Source: Nitriliruptorales bacterium
Lineage (GTDB): Bacteria; Actinomycetota; Nitriliruptoria; Euzebyales; Egibacteraceae
Length of the DNA: 7,020 nucleotides
Reading direction: 5' to 3'
Assembly: GCA_007133145.1 (NCBI GenBank)
Contig: SLNF01000046.1
Coordinates: 1-7,020 of the forward strand
Shown here: positions 5,027-7,020 of the stretch, piece by piece
Layout: every line of letters starts with the position of its first letter
Position numbering within the stretch: position 1 is the first letter of the stretch
The notes under the pieces: generated by a model
Seen by the model: the letters and a program-made list of their open reading frames with translations, nothing else
Told to the model about the DNA's origin: nothing
Databases searched by the model: none
Made by a program: the position numbers and the translations under genes

Positions 5027-7020
5027 TCAGTGGTCGCCGTTGCCGGCGCGGCTCTGCGCGGCGGCCATGAGCTCGGCCTGGCTGTCGCGGCGCGCCTCGC
5101 CCTCCTCGGGTACCCGGCGGCGCCACGATCCGTCGGCCTCGAGGTGCCAGGCGTTGGCGTTGTCGGCGAGCATGAGGTCGAGCGTCGCCAGGAGCTCGGC
5201 GCGCAGCTCGGGGTCCTCGATCGGCGTCATCGCCTCGACGCGGCGGTCGAGGTTGCGCGGCATCCAGTCCGCCGAGCCGATGAAGACGTCGTCGGGGCCG
5301 AACTGCAGGATCCGGGCGTGCTCGAGGAAGCGGCCGACGATCGAGACGATGCGGATGCGGTCGCTGACCTCGGGAACCCCGGGGCGCAGGGCGCAGATGC
5401 CCCGCACGACGAGGTCGATGTGCACGCCGGCCTGGCTCGCCTCGTAGAGCTTGGCGATGAGGCGAGGGTCGAGCAGGGAGTTCATCTTCGCCCGAACGAC
5501 CCCACGACGCTCCCCGGAGCGCTGCGCCTCGATCTCGCGGTCGATGAGCCGGGTGACCCGGTCGCGCAGCGACACCGGCGCGACGAGGAGCTTGCGGTAG
5601 CTCTCGTGGCGCGCGTAGCCGGTGAGGAAGTTGAAGAGGTCGGTGAGGTCCGCGCCGATCGCCGGGTCGGAGGTGAGCAGCCCCAGGTCGGTGTAGATCC
5701 GGGCGGTCTTGTGGTTGTAGTTGCCCGTGCCGATGTGGCAGTAGCGGCGGATCCCCCCTTCCTCGCGCCGCACGATGAGCGAGGTCTTCGTGTGGGTCTT
5801 GAGGCCGACGAGGCCGTAGACGACGTGGACGCCGGCCTTCTCGAGCTCGCGCGCCCAGACGATGTTCGCCTCCTCGTCGAAGCGCGCCTTGAGCTCGACG
5901 AGGGCGACGACCTGCTTGCCGCTGTCGGCGGCGCGGATGAGCGCCTGCACGATCGGGGAGTCCCCGGCGGTGCGGTAGAGCGTCTGCTTGATCGCGAGGA
6001 CGTCGGGGTCGTCGGAGGCGGCGGCGATGAGCCGTCCGACGGTGTGCTCGAAGCTGTCGTAGGGGTGGTGGACGAGGAGGTCGCCCTCAGTCACGACCGA
6101 GAAGATGTCGGCGGGCTCGCCGTCGGGGCCGCTCCGCAGCGCAGGATGGGGCACCGGGCTCCAGGGCTCGTAGAGCAGATCGGGACGGTCGAGTTCGGTG
6201 AGGTCGGCGATGTCGGCGACACCGAGCATCCCCTCGACGGGGTAGACGTCGTCCTCGGTGAGGTCGAGCTCCTCCTTGAGCAGTTCGACGAGCCACGTCG
6301 GCATCGCCTCGTCGATCTCGAGGCGCACGACCGCGCCGAAGCGGCGGCGGCGCAGCTCCTGCTCGATCGCGAGGAGCAGATCCTCGGCCTCGTCCTCCTC
6401 GAGGTCGAGGTCGGCGTTGCGGGTGACCCGGAAGGCGTAGGCGTCGATGACGTCGGTGCCGGGGAAGAGCCGCCCGAGCCGGGCGACGACGAGGTCCTCG
6501 AGGGGCACGAGCAGCGGCTCCCCCTCCACCTCGATGAAGCGCGGCAGCACGCCGGGGACCTTCACGCGGGCGAAGCGCCGTTCGTCGGTGCGGCGGTCGC
6601 GCACCGTCACCGCGAGGGACAGCGAGAGGTTGGAGATGTACGGGAACGGGTGCCCAGGGTCGACCGCCAGGGGGGTCAGCACCGGGAAGACCTCGTCCTC
6701 GAAGTAGCGGTCGAGGCTGATGCGCTGGGACTCGTCGAGGTCGGCGAGGCCGACGATGCGGATGCCGGCGCGCTCGAGCAGCGGCAGGAGCTGGCCGTGG
6801 AGGGTCTCCTGGGCGGTGGTGATCATCGGGTGCAGCCGCTCGGCGATCGCCTCGAGCTGCTCGGAGGGCGTGCGCCCGTCGGCGGTCCGCTTGCTCACCC
6901 CGGCGGCGACCTGCTGCTTGAGCCCGGCGACGCGGACCATGAAGAACTCGTCGAGGTTGCTGTGGAAGATCGACAGGAACCGGAAGCGCTCGAGCAGCGG
7001 CACCGAGGCGTCGGTCGCGA
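5027..7020 (-). CDS. ppk1: Polyphosphate kinase Ppk1, N-terminus cut by window edge
   Basis: Ppk1 reversibly moves the gamma phosphate of ATP onto inorganic polyphosphate through a phosphohistidine intermediate. 663 residues are visible. The frame stays open past 7003 to the edge and reads ATDASVPLLER, matching the family's early conserved segment, so the GTG at 7003 is internal and roughly 30-60 N-terminal residues are missing. Numbering from the Ala at 7016-7018, conserved features are NLDEFFMVR (21-29), KARFDEEAN with Arg379, YCHIGTGNYN with His428 (bases 5735-5737), equivalent to autophosphorylated E. coli His435, and FLEHARI with His567 (bases 5318-5320), equivalent to E. coli His592. 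GSADWMPRN follows in the C-terminal phospholipase D-like domain. The tail WHLEADGSWRRR and about 30 charged or Ala-rich residues complete the protein, a common actinobacterial ending. No disruption or missing catalytic residue is seen. It precedes the ABC pair by 33 bases and probably heads or joins their transcript. Confidence 0.97.
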   Translation of the reverse strand, partial: ATDASVPLLERFRFLSIFHSNLDEFFMVRVAGLKQQVAAGVSKRTADGRTPSEQLEAIAERLHPMITTAQETLHGQLLPLLERAGIRIVGLADLDESQRISLDRYFEDEVFPVLTPLAVDPGHPFPYISNLSLSLAVTVRDRRTDERRFARVKVPGVLPRFIEVEGEPLLVPLEDLVVARLGRLFPGTDVIDAYAFRVTRNADLDLEEDEAEDLLLAIEQELRRRRFGAVVRLEIDEAMPTWLVELLKEELDLTEDDVYPVEGMLGVADIADLTELDRPDLLYEPWSPVPHPALRSGPDGEPADIFSVVTEGDLLVHHPYDSFEHTVGRLIAAASDDPDVLAIKQTLYRTAGDSPIVQALIRAADSGKQVVALVELKARFDEEANIVWARELEKAGVHVVYGLVGLKTHTKTSLIVRREEGGIRRYCHIGTGNYNHKTARIYTDLGLLTSDPAIGADLTDLFNFLTGYARHESYRKLLVAPVSLRDRVTRLIDREIEAQRSGERRGVVRAKMNSLLDPRLIAKLYEASQAGVHIDLVVRGICALRPGVPEVSDRIRIVSIVGRFLEHARILQFGPDDVFIGSADWMPRNLDRRVEAMTPIEDPELRAELLATLDLMLADNANAWHLEADGSWRRRVPEEGEARRDSQAELMAAAQSRAGNGDH

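Noticed and set aside
7001..7003. GTG as the start of the polyphosphate kinase
   Set aside because: The frame continues upstream to the window edge with residues ATDAS that fit the conserved Ppk1 segment before PLLER. The GTG codes for an internal Val, and the true start is outside.

Overview
The window is a very GC-rich, densely packed piece of bacterial chromosome. All four recognisable genes lie on the minus strand, and the two at the ends are cut by the window edges. Nearly every third codon position is G or C, GTG is used as a start codon, and the proteins look actinobacterial. I read it as Actinomycetota, possibly one of the deeper-branching classes such as Acidimicrobiia or Thermoleophilia. 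That class guess is weak and rests on general sequence feel only.

In transcription order (right to left) the layout is as follows. (1) Polyphosphate kinase Ppk1, missing its N-terminus, from the right edge to 5027. (2) A half-size ABC exporter with fused membrane and ATPase domains, 592 residues, 4993-3215. (3) A second half-size ABC exporter of 605 residues, 3218-1401, overlapping the first by a GTGA junction. (4) A gamma-glutamyltransferase-fold Ntn hydrolase, 1390 to beyond the left edge, missing its C-terminus. The gaps are 33 bases, a 4-base overlap and 10 bases, so the genes are probably co-transcribed from a promoter outside the window. No non-coding stretch exceeds 33 bases. I see no RNA genes, repeats, insertion sequences, CRISPR or terminators.

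The two ABC genes are almost certainly the two halves of one heterodimeric exporter. Their substitutions sort cleanly. The first subunit has a good LSGGQ signature but a weakened Walker B (Asp for the catalytic Glu) and Tyr for the switch His. The second subunit has intact Walker B Glu and switch His but a degenerate LSVGE signature. In a head-to-tail dimer, all defects fall into one nucleotide site and the other site is fully canonical.

The last gene keeps the catalytic, self-processing Thr of the Ggt family. By hand alignment it lacks several residues that hold the gamma-glutamyl group in the E. coli enzyme, and it has no signal peptide. It is better seen as a cytoplasmic Ggt-like amidohydrolase or acyltransferase of unknown substrate. 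A functional link between this enzyme and the exporter is plausible from gene order but unproven; a link to Ppk1 is weaker.
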